From the NCBI GenBank assembly GCA_021647365.1, contig JAKIUW010000011.1, positions 27,406-91,405 of the forward strand: a DNA stretch of 64,000 nucleotides. Reading direction: 5' to 3'. The stretch is from Cocleimonas sp. (GTDB lineage Bacteria > Pseudomonadota > Gammaproteobacteria > Thiotrichales > Thiotrichaceae). The notes beneath the pieces were generated by a model. That model made no database searches. It saw nothing but the letters and a program-made list of their open reading frames with translations, and had not been told where the DNA came from. Positions 8,016 through 16,994 of this stretch are shown one piece after another; the first letter of the stretch is position 1; each line of letters starts with the position of its first letter. A program made the position numbers and the translations under genes.

Positions 8016-10844
8016 TTACTCTGACTTGTCAGGTGTAGATGCTTTAGTCTCAGTAGCTGTTTTACGTTTTGTTGTGGTTGTAGCTTTTTCTGGTTTGCTA
8101 GTTTTCTTAGGTTCGGCTACTTTCTTTGTACTCGCTTTTTTGGCTGGCGCTTTTTTCTTTGCAGCGGTGCTAGGAGCTTTTATAGCTTCACTTGAACTGG
8201 CTTTTTTACGCGTTGTGGTTGTCGTTGTTGCCTTTTTCTTTGGAGAAGCTTTTACTGTTGTTTTAGCTTTTGGTGCGATTTTCTTTGCAGCTGATTTTTT
8301 TGCTTTAGTTTCTGTTGGCTTAGTTGCTTTAGTAGGAGGTGTCGTAGAGGTTGATGTAGTTGCAGATGCTGTTTTGCTTTCAGTTTTAGTTTCTTTTGAT
8401 GGCTTGTCTGCAGTTTTCTTTGTAGATACTTTCTTGGTTTTTACTGGCTTATCTGATGTTTTCTTTTCTACAGGCTTACTTGTTGTAGTGCTTTTTTTGG
8501 CCGTTGTGGCTTTTGCAGGCTCTGTTGTGAAGCTTACCTTTTCCGAAGTAGCATTGTTCTTTGGTGGTTTAGGCGCCGATGGAATTTTAATTTCGATCGG
8601 TGTTTGATCACTTGAAGAGGTTACATCAGCTTTGTTGCCATCTTTTACAGGCTTATTTACAGAGTGCTTTTCATTGCCTCGGTTTGGCTGAGGCTTCTTC
8701 TGTGCTTTGTTTATAGGTTCATTTGTGGCTCTAGTTGGAGTATTTTGCTGATCAGTTACTGCTTGGTTTTCAGTTTTCTGCTTTTGGTTTTCGTTTCTCT
8801 TACCACGATTGTTCGGCTGGTTTTGTTGCTTGGCCTGAGGTTTTTTATTCTGCCCCTGTGAGTTTTGAGCTTGGTTAGTGTTTTGTTGGTTGTTCTGCTG
8901 CTTCTGATTGTTTTGGTTGCGGTTTTGGTTATTTTGATTGCGCGGCTTTTTATTTCGATTTTGATTATTCGAATTATTAGCATTGCGTTTTTGGTTGTTT
9001 GAATTGCTATTAGAGTTGTTTCTGTTGCGGTTATTATTTCTATTACGGTTGTTAGAGTTTCTATTGCGATTATTTGAATTGCTATTCGCAGGGCGCTCGC
9101 GCTTCTTTGGTTCTTCTTTCGCTTCTTCTACTTTCTTACTGCCAAACAAGGCACCAAAAATGCGTTTAACTACGCCTGGATTTTTCGCTTCGGCTAATGC
9201 CTGTGGCGATGGGGCAGGGGTTGTTGGTTGGACATTACTAACGGCCGCTACCTGTACATTTTGTGGTAACGCTTCTTTGGTGCTTTCAATATGAGCTTCT
9301 GGCTTAGTTACGCGCTTGTAGCTATTTTCTGTATCTTTGATGTCATCTTCTTTGTAACGAATAATTTCATAATGCGGTGTATCCAAATCAATATTTGGAA
9401 GTACAGTCATTTGAAGATTGTGACGTGCTTGAATTTCAGCCAGTGATTGACGTTTTTCATTTAAGATGAAAGTAGCCACTTTGACAGGTGTTTGCGCAAC
9501 GACTTCCATCGTGCCATCCTTCATTGCTTCTTCTTCCATTAAGCGAAGAATAGATAATGCCATAGATTCGATACCGCGGATTGTGCCTTGACCACTACAA
9601 CGCGGACAAACAATCTGGCTTGATTCGCCTAAAGATGGGCGCAAACGCTGGCGAGACATTTCTAATAAGCCAAAGCGTGAGATACGACCAATCTGAACAC
9701 GTGCACGATCTACTTTTAACGCATCGCGTAATTGGCGCTCAACGGCGCGCTGGTTTTTATTCGGTTGCATATCGATAAAGTCGATAACTACCAAGCCACC
9801 TAAATCGCGTAAGCGAAGCTGTCTTGCAACTTCATCAGCTGCTTCTAGGTTAATATTAAGCGCTGTCTCTTCAATGCTACGACCTTTGGTAGCACGAGCA
9901 GAGTTAACATCAATCGCGGTCATTGCTTCTGTGTGATCGATAACAATAGAGCCGCCTGAAGGCAATGTTACTTCGCGGTGGAATGCAGACTCAATCTGGT
10001 GTTCAACCTGATAACGGCTGAATAGCGGAACGGTATCGGTGTAATGTTTTAACTTTTTCAAGTTGTGAGGCATGACCGCATTGATAAAGTCGTGTGCTTG
10101 CTGATAAACACGCTCATTATCAATAATGATTTCGCCAATATCTTGACGGAAGTAATCACGTAAAGTACGGATGATTACGTTGCTTTCTTGATAGAGCAGG
10201 GTGCCAGACTTTGATTGTTCGCTTGCCTCTTTAATGGCCGCCCAAAGCGTTTTGAGATAATCCATATCCCATGTTAACTCTTCAAGCTCACGGCCCACGC
10301 CAGCAGTACGTACGATTGCGCCCATGCCTGTGTCTAGTTCTAGTTGGTCTAATATTTCTTTGATCTTATGACGATCTTCACCTTCGATGCGACGTGATAC
10401 GCCACCTGCGCGAGGGTTGTTTGGCATTAATACCAAGTAACGACCAGCAAGGCTGATTTGTGTGGTGAGTGCCGCGCCTTTATTGCCGCGCTCTTCTTTA
10501 TCGACTTGGACGAGAACTTCTTGTCCTTCTTTGATAACATCGGCGATTGATGGACGACCACCGTTGTTGTTATCTCCTTTTTTACCGCCAGACTTTTTGT
10601 TGGTCTTCTTGTAATACTCTTTTGAGATTTCTTTGTAAGGTAAAAATCCGTGGCGTTCTGCACCGTAATCTACAAATGCGGCTTCCAAGCTTGGCTCGAC
10701 GCGAGTGATTTTACCTTTGTAAATGTTGGCTTTCTTTTGAGCGCGGAAGGGATGTTCGATATCGAGGTCGTAGAGGTACTGTCCATCGACCATTGCAACG
10801 CGGATTTCTTCTTGTTGTGTAGCGTTTATTAGAATTCTTTTCAT
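8016..10844 (-). CDS. rne: Ribonuclease E with long low-complexity C-terminal tail
   Basis: 942 residues. Endoribonuclease of mRNA decay and rRNA/tRNA maturation, scaffold of the degradosome at the inner membrane. Seen: the MKRILINATQ start, S1 domain (about 35-130), catalytic aspartates in AIDVNS and VIDFIDM, and the Zn-link CPRC. Beyond about residue 560 the family's C-terminal half is replaced by low complexity: an Asn/Arg/Gln block (about 590-720), then a Lys/Thr/Ala-rich tail resembling histone-H1-like bacterial proteins. No helicase- or PNPase-binding motif was recognised. Divergent from rluC as in E. coli, with a 689-bp gap that may hold an autoregulatory leader. Confidence 0.96.
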   Translation of the reverse strand: MKRILINATQQEEIRVAMVDGQYLYDLDIEHPFRAQKKANIYKGKITRVEPSLEAAFVDYGAERHGFLPYKEISKEYYKKTNKKSGGKKGDNNNGGRPSIADVIKEGQEVLVQVDKEERGNKGAALTTQISLAGRYLVLMPNNPRAGGVSRRIEGEDRHKIKEILDQLELDTGMGAIVRTAGVGRELEELTWDMDYLKTLWAAIKEASEQSKSGTLLYQESNVIIRTLRDYFRQDIGEIIIDNERVYQQAHDFINAVMPHNLKKLKHYTDTVPLFSRYQVEHQIESAFHREVTLPSGGSIVIDHTEAMTAIDVNSARATKGRSIEETALNINLEAADEVARQLRLRDLGGLVVIDFIDMQPNKNQRAVERQLRDALKVDRARVQIGRISRFGLLEMSRQRLRPSLGESSQIVCPRCSGQGTIRGIESMALSILRLMEEEAMKDGTMEVVAQTPVKVATFILNEKRQSLAEIQARHNLQMTVLPNIDLDTPHYEIIRYKEDDIKDTENSYKRVTKPEAHIESTKEALPQNVQVAAVSNVQPTTPAPSPQALAEAKNPGVVKRIFGALFGSKKVEEAKEEPKKRERPANSNSNNRNRNSNNRNRNNNRNRNNSNSNSNNQKRNANNSNNQNRNKKPRNQNNQNRNQNNQKQQNNQQNTNQAQNSQGQNKKPQAKQQNQPNNRGKRNENQKQKTENQAVTDQQNTPTRATNEPINKAQKKPQPNRGNEKHSVNKPVKDGNKADVTSSSDQTPIEIKIPSAPKPPKNNATSEKVSFTTEPAKATTAKKSTTTSKPVEKKTSDKPVKTKKVSTKKTADKPSKETKTESKTASATTSTSTTPPTKATKPTETKAKKSAAKKIAPKAKTTVKASPKKKATTTTTTRKKASSSEAIKAPSTAAKKKAPAKKASTKKVAEPKKTSKPEKATTTTKRKTATETKASTPDKSE

Positions 10845-11533
10845 GTCTTAACGTTTCCTGTTTTGTTTTTGAATAGGACTTAACCCATTCAAATGACAGC
10901 TCACGTTTTGCCAAACCCTGAAATACACCAAGCACATTGTTGGTATATAGGTTTATCCGCTTTTGTTAAATAATTAATTATTGTTTAAAACAATAGCTTA
11001 TTACTCGTAAAGCATTAAGAAGCACACACAAAAGTCTTTTAGCTCATGTTATTTAATTTAAAGAACATGGTCTTTAAGATGTTTTTAGAAAGTTAAAGGT
11101 TGTTTATTACAAGCCCAATTCTGTTGTTATTACTCTTGCCATCTTTAATATTAAGTTGGTTAAAGCCATCACAGATTATCTGTTTTCTTAAAAATATTGT
11201 GTATCATTTGAAGTAAAAAACTCACTATTTTTAACTAATTCACTTCAAAAAAATTTGTTTCTGTTCTGATCGAAGCATGATTGTCAGTCACGTTATTTAA
11301 TCAGGTTTTGGCAAGGAGCTGCGTCCTTAAAGTGTTTGCTTGTTTGTCTTTTCGACCAAGCAAACTTTATTATAATGCTCAAGCTACTTTTAAATAAGTT
11401 GTAAACTTGAGCGTGAATCTGTTTGATTCTTGTAAATTTTCTGCAAGAATCAGCTATCAATTATATCAATATAAGTACTTTTATTCAACAAGATAATCTT
11501 GTTGTATTTATTGAGATGTCTTAAACTTTCCTC
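10845..11533. promoter_or_regulatory. Long rne-rluC intergenic region with stem-loops; probable rne leader
   Basis: 689 A/T-rich bases without a credible gene. Seen: AAGGA/TCCTT (11313-11328), GTTTGCTTG (11334-11342) pairing with CAAGCAAAC (11357-11365), GATTCTTG (11425-11432) pairing with CAAGAATC (11444-11451), and the near-perfect palindrome AACAAGATAATCTTGTT (11488-11504). A TATAAT at 11371-11376 is nearly symmetrical, so its direction is unclear. In enterobacteria the rne 5' leader folds into hairpins that let RNase E destabilise its own mRNA; the same role here is inference. Confidence 0.45.
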
Positions 11534-12532
11534 ATGGGAAATACACCTCAAAACAAGCAGGAAAATCAGAAAAGACACTCCGTTAGATTCGTGGAAGTGA
11601 CAAGCGCACATGCCGGTCAGCGCATTGATAATTTTTTGATGCGTGAATTAAAAGACGTCCCAAAATCTTATATCTATCGTATTTTGCGAAAAGGTGAAGT
11701 GCGCGTAAATAAAAAGCGTATCAAGCAAACCTATAAACTATTAGAAGGTGATACAGTTAGAATCCCGCCCGTTTTCCTCCCCGAAAAAGCGGATAAACCC
11801 ATCGCGCCAGAATCATTACTTAAAGCCATAAAAGCTTCCATTATTTTAGAAGATGATGATTTGATTTTAATAAACAAGCCTTCGGGCATGGCTGTGCATG
11901 GTGGCTCAGGTGTGCGCTATGGCTTGATTGAAAGTTTTCGTCAACTGCGCCCCAATATGTCCTTTGTTGAATTAGTGCATCGCTTGGATAAAGAAACCAG
12001 CGGTATCGTAATGCTCGCAAAAAATCGACCTGCCTTATTAGAGTTGCATGAGTTGCTAAAGAATAAGAGCCACGGTGTGGGAATAGAAAAGTATTATCAA
12101 ACGTTAGTAAAAGGACAATGGCGGGGTGGCGAGCGCCACATTAAAAACAATTTGAAACGTGAGCAGGGCAGAAAACAAAAGGTACGCGTGGTTGATAATG
12201 AAAGCGATGCAGGAAAAGAATCAGAAAGTTTTTTTACACCTATCACTAAATATCCCAATCATACCTTACTAAAAGTTAAGTTGGTTACAGGGCGAATGCA
12301 TCAAATTCGCACTCAATTAGCCGAGTTAGGTCATCCCGTGTTGGGCGATTCACAATACGGTGATTTTGCACTGAACCGTGAAGTGAAAAAGCAATTTGGA
12401 TTAAAGCGGCTATTTCTACACGCTTATCATTTGAAATTCACCTTGGCAAGTTCGGGCAAGCGATATGATTGTGAAATCCCGCTAGCGGATGATCTGCAAA
12501 AAATAATAGAGAAACTAGAGAGACATAAATGA
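11534..12532 (+). CDS. rluC: 23S rRNA pseudouridine synthase RluC
   Basis: 332 residues. Seen: an N-terminal S4 RNA-binding domain (about residues 20-85, with AGQRIDNFLMRELKDVPKSY), then the RluA-type catalytic domain with HRLDKETSGIVMLAKN (catalytic Asp) and TGRMHQIRTQLAELGHPVLG. RluC makes pseudouridines 955, 2504 and 2580 of E. coli 23S rRNA. Assignment to RluC rather than RluD rests on the S4 domain, KSYIYR-type sequence and position opposite rne. The C terminus overlaps the next gene by 4 bp (ATGA). Confidence 0.95.
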   Translation: MGNTPQNKQENQKRHSVRFVEVTSAHAGQRIDNFLMRELKDVPKSYIYRILRKGEVRVNKKRIKQTYKLLEGDTVRIPPVFLPEKADKPIAPESLLKAIKASIILEDDDLILINKPSGMAVHGGSGVRYGLIESFRQLRPNMSFVELVHRLDKETSGIVMLAKNRPALLELHELLKNKSHGVGIEKYYQTLVKGQWRGGERHIKNNLKREQGRKQKVRVVDNESDAGKESESFFTPITKYPNHTLLKVKLVTGRMHQIRTQLAELGHPVLGDSQYGDFALNREVKKQFGLKRLFLHAYHLKFTLASSGKRYDCEIPLADDLQKIIEKLERHK

Positions 12533-13194
12533 GTGTAATGGGAAAATATAGCTTATTGGTATTCGATTGGGATGGAACGCTGTTGGATTCCGAAGCGCAA
12601 ATCGTCAACTGTATGCAATCTGCAATCGGTGAATTATCACTAGAGTCACGTACCAATGAACAAATCACCAGTATTATCGGCTTAGGATTAGAAAAAGGCG
12701 TAGCACAGCTTTACCCAAAGATGGATATGAAACTCGTCATAAAAACGGCGCAAACTTACCGCGAGTATCACCTTTACAAGGATAAAACCCCCACTCCATT
12801 GTTTGATGGAGCGAAAGAAGCTCTGATAAAGTTGCGCGAAGTAGGCTATGATTTAGCCATTGCCACAAACAAATCCCGTAGAGGGTTAGATAAAGGTTTA
12901 TCAGAAACTGACTTAGTCGATCTTTTCCCCATCACACGTACAGTTGATGATACGCACCCAAAACCTAACCCACAAATGCTAGAAGAAATTCTCACTGATC
13001 ATAATCTTGAAGCTTCAAAAGCGTTGATGATTGGTGACAGTGAATACGATTTACAGCTCGCTAAAAATACTAAGGTGGATGGATTAGCCGTGAGTTACGG
13101 CGTGCATGGATTAATGCGCCTGCTCAAGCAAGACCCTGTTGGGTTTATTGATAAGATTGGGCAACTGCCCGATTGGTTGGAAAATCATGGGTAG
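12529..13194 (+). CDS. HAD-IA family phosphatase (phosphoglycolate phosphatase-like)
   Basis: 221 residues. Seen: HAD motif I FDWDGTLLDSE (nucleophile Asp), motif II ATNKSRRG, the motif III lysine in HPKPNP and motif IV GDSEYDLQLAKN, with an alpha-helical cap between motifs I and II. Such enzymes hydrolyse small phosphate esters. Its coupling to rluC (4-bp overlap) is common in gammaproteobacteria. The substrate is not certain; with the glycolate oxidase genes at 43-47 kb, a phosphoglycolate role would make sense, but that is speculation. Confidence 0.9.
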   Translation: MSVMGKYSLLVFDWDGTLLDSEAQIVNCMQSAIGELSLESRTNEQITSIIGLGLEKGVAQLYPKMDMKLVIKTAQTYREYHLYKDKTPTPLFDGAKEALIKLREVGYDLAIATNKSRRGLDKGLSETDLVDLFPITRTVDDTHPKPNPQMLEEILTDHNLEASKALMIGDSEYDLQLAKNTKVDGLAVSYGVHGLMRLLKQDPVGFIDKIGQLPDWLENHG

Positions 13195-13211
13195 GTTTTT
13201 TATAATTTATG

Positions 13212-13262
13212 AAATACACTCCCCCCACTTTTACATCATGTAAAACTAGGGGGGTGTGCTCT
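13212..13262. repeat. Dispersed G-tract repeat, tight inverted pair
   Basis: Two units share a central ACATCATGT, so the loop is almost absent: ACACTCCCCCCACTTTTAC on the left, GTAAAACTAGGGGGGTGTGC on the right. The right unit overlaps the 3' end of the minus-strand gene at 13246-13659 and provides its stop codon. Confidence 0.9.
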
Positions 13263-13659
13263 GATAAGCCTTAATCTCAGCCAAAAAATCTTTCAAGCTC
13301 CCTTGGTAATACCAAACTAATCCGCACATACCATAAAGCGATAATGAGGCTAAGAAGTTTACATCGCGCATGAGTGCTAGGGCTACTGGGTCTTGAAAGT
13401 GCCAATAAATCCAGTAGCAGCCGTCTATTGAAAACCATGTAAAAAAAAGCATTAAAGGGATGTGTTTCCATTGTCTTTCTGTGATGACGCGCATGCTCCA
13501 AGAGGCTGTTAGATAAGCGAGGATCGCCATAATAAAGCTGATGGGAATATCCCAGTCGGGTGCTTGGTAATAAAATGAGCCGATGATGAGCAGACTAAGC
13601 CCAATGAATAAGGTAAATAACTTCCAAGGGCGTTTGTATTCAATCAGTAATTTATTCAT
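13246..13659 (-). CDS. Small integral membrane protein, unknown function
   Basis: 137 residues with about four hydrophobic helices and several aromatic-rich segments (SIDGCYWIYWHFQ). I do not recognise a named family. The last codons (…YQ-S-T-P-P-stop) are encoded by the dispersed repeat: AGC ACA CCC CCC TAG lies inside the unit at 13246-13260, so the natural C terminus has probably been replaced. An ATG start with the following MNKLLIEYKRPWK is plausible. It is divergent from the FKBP gene and convergent with the HAD gene. Confidence 0.65.
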   Translation of the reverse strand: MNKLLIEYKRPWKLFTLFIGLSLLIIGSFYYQAPDWDIPISFIMAILAYLTASWSMRVITERQWKHIPLMLFFTWFSIDGCYWIYWHFQDPVALALMRDVNFLASLSLYGMCGLVWYYQGSLKDFLAEIKAYQSTPP

Positions 13660-13796
13660 CGTGTTTGATCACACTAATTTTTATATAGGCTCATTATGAT
13701 AACCGTGTTACGTGAGAGCAATTATTTCAGATGAGCGTGCATCATGGAGTTCTGCATAAGTTCTAGTAGCCGTTTAAAAAACTAAACGGACTATCA

Positions 13797-13820
13797 CTTA
13801 AAAGTGGGGGGGTGTGCTTT
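13797..13820 (+). repeat. Dispersed G-tract repeat, single copy (5' end lost)
   Basis: TTAAAAGT-G7-TGTGCTTT without the CATCATG end. It lies between the divergent membrane gene and the FKBP gene, about 70 bp from the latter's start. Confidence 0.8.
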
Positions 13821-13888
13821 AAATAAGCTATAACATCTCAGATAAATGCTACAATCCTTCGTTTTTTAACCTATGCGAAGAATCTATC

Positions 13889-14506
13889 ATGTCAGTAAAA
13901 TTTACTACTCCTACAGATAAAGTTTGTTACGGCATTGGTCGCCAGTTTGGCGATCAGTTTGCTAATAACCCTTTTAAAGAGATCAATATCGAGGCACTTC
14001 AAGCCGGGCTTGCGGATGCACTTAATAAAGTTCCTAGTCAAATCCCTGAGGCGGAACTTGAAGCAGCATTTGCTGAGGTGAATGAAGGGCTTGAGGCTGA
14101 AAAGCAAGCAGGCGCAAAAGATATTATTGATGAAGGTATCGCTTATTTAGAAGAAAATAAAAAGCGTGATGAAATTACGGTGACTGATTCTGGTCTGCAA
14201 TATGAGATTATCACCAAAGGTGATGGAGAAAAGCCTTCGGAAGCTAATGTTATCAAAGCGCATTACAATGGGTTTTTACTTGATGGCACGAAGTTCGATA
14301 GCTCGTATGATCGTGGCGAGCCGTTGGATATTCCTGTGAAAGGAGTTATTCCAGGTTGGACTGAAGCGTTGCTATTGATGCCTGTGGGTTCTAAATGGAA
14401 GTTGCATATCCCGCAAGAATTAGCGTATGGATTGGCGGGTGCAGGTGAGATTCCACCGGGTGCGGCTTTGGTGTTTGATATTGAGTTGCTTGAGATTGTT
14501 GGCTGA
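13889..14506 (+). CDS. FKBP-type peptidyl-prolyl cis-trans isomerase (FklB/Mip type)
   Basis: 205 residues. Seen: an N-terminal helical dimerisation region with KVCYGIGRQFGDQF (residues 10-95), then an FKBP domain with AHYNGFLLDGTKFDSSYDRG, GVIPGWTEALLLMPVG and HIPQELAYG, the drug- and proline-binding pocket residues being present. No signal peptide is visible, so a cytoplasmic FklB-like protein is more likely than periplasmic FkpA or Mip. It speeds proline isomerisation in folding proteins. Monocistronic; a paired repeat follows. Confidence 0.92.
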   Translation: MSVKFTTPTDKVCYGIGRQFGDQFANNPFKEINIEALQAGLADALNKVPSQIPEAELEAAFAEVNEGLEAEKQAGAKDIIDEGIAYLEENKKRDEITVTDSGLQYEIITKGDGEKPSEANVIKAHYNGFLLDGTKFDSSYDRGEPLDIPVKGVIPGWTEALLLMPVGSKWKLHIPQELAYGLAGAGEIPPGAALVFDIELLEIVG

Positions 14507-14527
14507 TATTAAAATTACTACTCAGTA

Positions 14528-14606
14528 GAAAGCACACCCCCTCACTTTTACATGATGTTTTGTTACAGCTAAAACTAAAACATCATGTAAAAGTGGGGGG
14601 GTGTGA
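14528..14606. repeat. Dispersed G-tract repeat, inverted pair (REPIN-like)
   Basis: AAAGCACACCCCCTCACTTT with inward ACATGATG, a loop, then CATCATGTAAAAGT-G7-TGTG. It lies between convergent fklB-like and rnfE and could act as a bidirectional terminator hairpin. Confidence 0.9.
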
Positions 14607-14614
14607 AACTAGGA

Positions 14615-15316
14615 TTATTTTTTAAGCTTCTTATCCACAACATTCTTCATCGCAATCAAAAAACCCATGCCAAGAAATGCACCCGGTGGGAGTATCGCGA
14701 GTAGTAAGCCTTGGTAGTTGTCAAAAAATCGTATGGTCCAGTTACTGGCTTGTGAACCGAACATTACTGCAGCGTCTGAAAATAGTGTGCCGTTACCAAT
14801 GAACTCTCGCATTCCGCCTAGGGCAACTAATACTAGGGTGAAGCCTAAGCCCATCATAAAACCATCCAGTGCTGCGCGCGGGATTTTATTGCGTGAGGCG
14901 AAAGCTTCGGCGCGACCGATAATGACGCAGTTGGTTACAATCAAGGGAATGAAAATACCCAATACACTGTGAAGTTCTGGGCTGAAAGCGTTCATGCTGA
15001 GATCAATTACCGTAACAATGGATGCGATGACTAAGACATAATAGGGAATGCGGATTTCTTTGCGTACCCAGTTTCGCGTAAAAGATATAATCGTATTGGA
15101 AGCGGTGAGTGTGATTATAGTGGCGATTCCAAGACCCAAGCCATTGATGAAATTTCCTGTAACCGCAAGAAGAGGGCATAGCCCAAGTAGCTGTACTAAG
15201 CCTGGATTGTTATGCCATAGGCCATCCATCACTATTTTTTTGCACTCTTCGGGGGCGCAGGTTCCGCCTTCTATTTTTTCACCTAGAGAGTCATCAACTG
15301 TAATTGTATCCGTCAT
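14615..15316 (-). CDS. rnfE: Rnf complex subunit RnfE
   Basis: 233 residues, six-helix membrane protein homologous to RnfA and to NqrD. Seen: NNPGLVQLLGLCPLLAVTG near residue 35 and IPLIVTNCVIIGRAEAFASR, the conserved segments with cysteines that coordinate an intramembrane iron-sulfur centre between RnfA and RnfE. An N-terminal extension of about 30 residues is present. Last gene of the rnfABCDGE operon; it overlaps rnfG by 4 bp. No nth gene follows, unlike in E. coli. Confidence 0.95.
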   Translation of the reverse strand: MTDTITVDDSLGEKIEGGTCAPEECKKIVMDGLWHNNPGLVQLLGLCPLLAVTGNFINGLGLGIATIITLTASNTIISFTRNWVRKEIRIPYYVLVIASIVTVIDLSMNAFSPELHSVLGIFIPLIVTNCVIIGRAEAFASRNKIPRAALDGFMMGLGFTLVLVALGGMREFIGNGTLFSDAAVMFGSQASNWTIRFFDNYQGLLLAILPPGAFLGMGFLIAMKNVVDKKLKK

Positions 15317-15942
15317 TTCACACCTGCCTGAAAGAGTGTATTCATATTGCTTTGAGCATAAATCAAAGTGCTTTTGATGGCATTAACAATGGCGCGGGGC
15401 GTAATGGTTGCACCTGTGAATTGATCAAATTTTCCACCGTCTTTTTTTACCTGCCAACCATTCATATCAGGGTTATTAAGTGATTTACCGTTAAAGGCCA
15501 GTACCCAGTTGCTTTTGCGGGTTTCCATTTTATCGCCCAAGCCAGGTGTTTCTTTATGATTGACGATTCTCACGCCCGATAATGTCTGGTCGTTGGCATT
15601 AATCCCAATCAGCAACGTCATGGCACCACTGTAACCTTTGAGTGTGGTTACTTCAAAAATAGCGGTACTAGGCACGCCGTTGAGGGTAGCTAAATAGACA
15701 GGGGTGTCTTTCGCAAAGCCTGTGTCTTGCGATGTGAGTATGATTTTACTGCTAGCAAGGTCGTTGTCATAACGATCTGTTGGTACAACTTCGTTGAGTG
15801 CACTTAACAGCATCATCGCTTGATTTTCGATGATTTTATCTTTGGTAAGCGAGTTAGTCATAGCCACGAGAAGCACGCTAATAAATGCAAAGAAGGCTAG
15901 TGATAGCCCCGCTTTTTTCATGGCGCTGAAGTGCTTTCTCAT
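15313..15942 (-). CDS. rnfG: Rnf complex subunit RnfG (covalent FMN)
   Basis: 209 residues: one N-terminal membrane helix (about 10-32) and a periplasmic FMN-binding domain. Seen: FDQFTGATITPRAIVNAIKS, holding the S/T-G-A-T flavinylation motif whose final Thr carries FMN by a phosphoester bond, and HKETPGLGDKMETRKSNWV. It passes electrons within the Rnf ion-translocating ferredoxin:NAD oxidoreductase. Overlaps rnfD and rnfE by 4 bp each. A flavin transferase (ApbE) is needed but is not in this window. Confidence 0.95.
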   Translation of the reverse strand: MRKHFSAMKKAGLSLAFFAFISVLLVAMTNSLTKDKIIENQAMMLLSALNEVVPTDRYDNDLASSKIILTSQDTGFAKDTPVYLATLNGVPSTAIFEVTTLKGYSGAMTLLIGINANDQTLSGVRIVNHKETPGLGDKMETRKSNWVLAFNGKSLNNPDMNGWQVKKDGGKFDQFTGATITPRAIVNAIKSTLIYAQSNMNTLFQAGVK

Positions 15943-16994
15943 GATTTTTTACCCTCTATTTTTTTTGAGGGTAAAGTGCTAGATCTGTGTCCGTAGACAC
16001 GAGGCTGAGTATAATAATCAATCAGTGGTACTGCCATATTCATAATCAAGACAGCAAAGGCGATGGCATCAGGGTAATTCCCCCAAACGCGGATAACATA
16101 AATAAAGAAGCCAATGCTTGCGCCATAAATAAGCTTTCCTGTGGGTGTGGTGCTAGCAGATACAGGATCGGTTGCAATAAAGAAAGCCCCTAAAACTGTC
16201 GCGCCACCAAAAATATGCAGAAGAGGGCTGGCAAAAGTCTCTGGCGAATAGAGATACATAATGCCCGAAAAAATCGCTAGTGTGCCAATCATTGAAGCAG
16301 GAATTTGCCAGTGAATAATCTTTTTGTAAAGTAGCCATGCGCCACCTATTGCAAAAGCGACGCTGATGTAAATCCAGCTAGTCAGGCTAAATTGTTTTTG
16401 TTGGGCAATTTCTGCATAAGCTGTACCCGCGCGCAAGCCTGTTTTTACTTCGTCTAAAGGCGTTGCCATGGTAATGGCATCCCAATCAGGTGTTGCGACA
16501 CTACTAAAAACCATATTAAGGCTTTCTATTAAGCTGGGTAATGTTGAACCTAGTTGACCATTTTGTATCCATTGGCTCATTTCAAACGGAAAGGAAACAA
16601 TCAAAACCGCAAAGCCAATCATCGCAGGGTTAAAAGGGTTGTAACCTAAGCCACCGTAAAGGTGTTTGGCAATTATGATGGCGAAGAAAATACCAATCAA
16701 CAGGATCCACCAAGGCATTAAAGGCGGTAGCGAAAGTGCCAAAAGCCACGCCGTAACGATGGCGCTAAGATCATACAAAAAGGGAAGAATTGGGCGTTTT
16801 CGAATGATCAATGCGAGGGTTTCTAAAGCTACAGCGAATACGATAGCTACTACCACATTGATTAAAATGCCCCAGCCATAAATGTAAAACATCATCAAGG
16901 TGCCAGGGATAAGTGCCAATATAACTTGCAACATGACTCTGCTAACATTGCTGTTACTGCCAAAAAAGGGCGAGGTGTCGGTTTTAAATTTCAT
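15939..16994 (-). CDS. rnfD: Rnf complex subunit RnfD (covalent FMN)
   Basis: 351 residues, NqrB/RnfD family with about nine to ten membrane helices. Seen: YGGLGYNPFNPAMIGFAVL and ATDPVSASTTPTGKLIYG, the flavinylation site with the threonine in the S-x-T-T segment, and a C-terminal YYTQPRVYGHR. It takes part in the ion-pumping step of the Rnf complex. Its start overlaps the rnfC 3' end by 11 bp. Whether the complex pumps sodium or protons cannot be judged here. Confidence 0.95.
   Translation of the reverse strand: MKFKTDTSPFFGSNSNVSRVMLQVILALIPGTLMMFYIYGWGILINVVVAIVFAVALETLALIIRKRPILPFLYDLSAIVTAWLLALSLPPLMPWWILLIGIFFAIIIAKHLYGGLGYNPFNPAMIGFAVLIVSFPFEMSQWIQNGQLGSTLPSLIESLNMVFSSVATPDWDAITMATPLDEVKTGLRAGTAYAEIAQQKQFSLTSWIYISVAFAIGGAWLLYKKIIHWQIPASMIGTLAIFSGIMYLYSPETFASPLLHIFGGATVLGAFFIATDPVSASTTPTGKLIYGASIGFFIYVIRVWGNYPDAIAFAVLIMNMAVPLIDYYTQPRVYGHRSSTLPSKKIEGKKS

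Noticed and set aside
8026..9294. Several plus-strand open frames opposite the rne tail
   Set aside because: They are mirror frames of low-complexity Lys/Thr/Ala and Asn/Arg codons, with Val/Phe/Leu-rich translations and no start signals; rne explains them fully.
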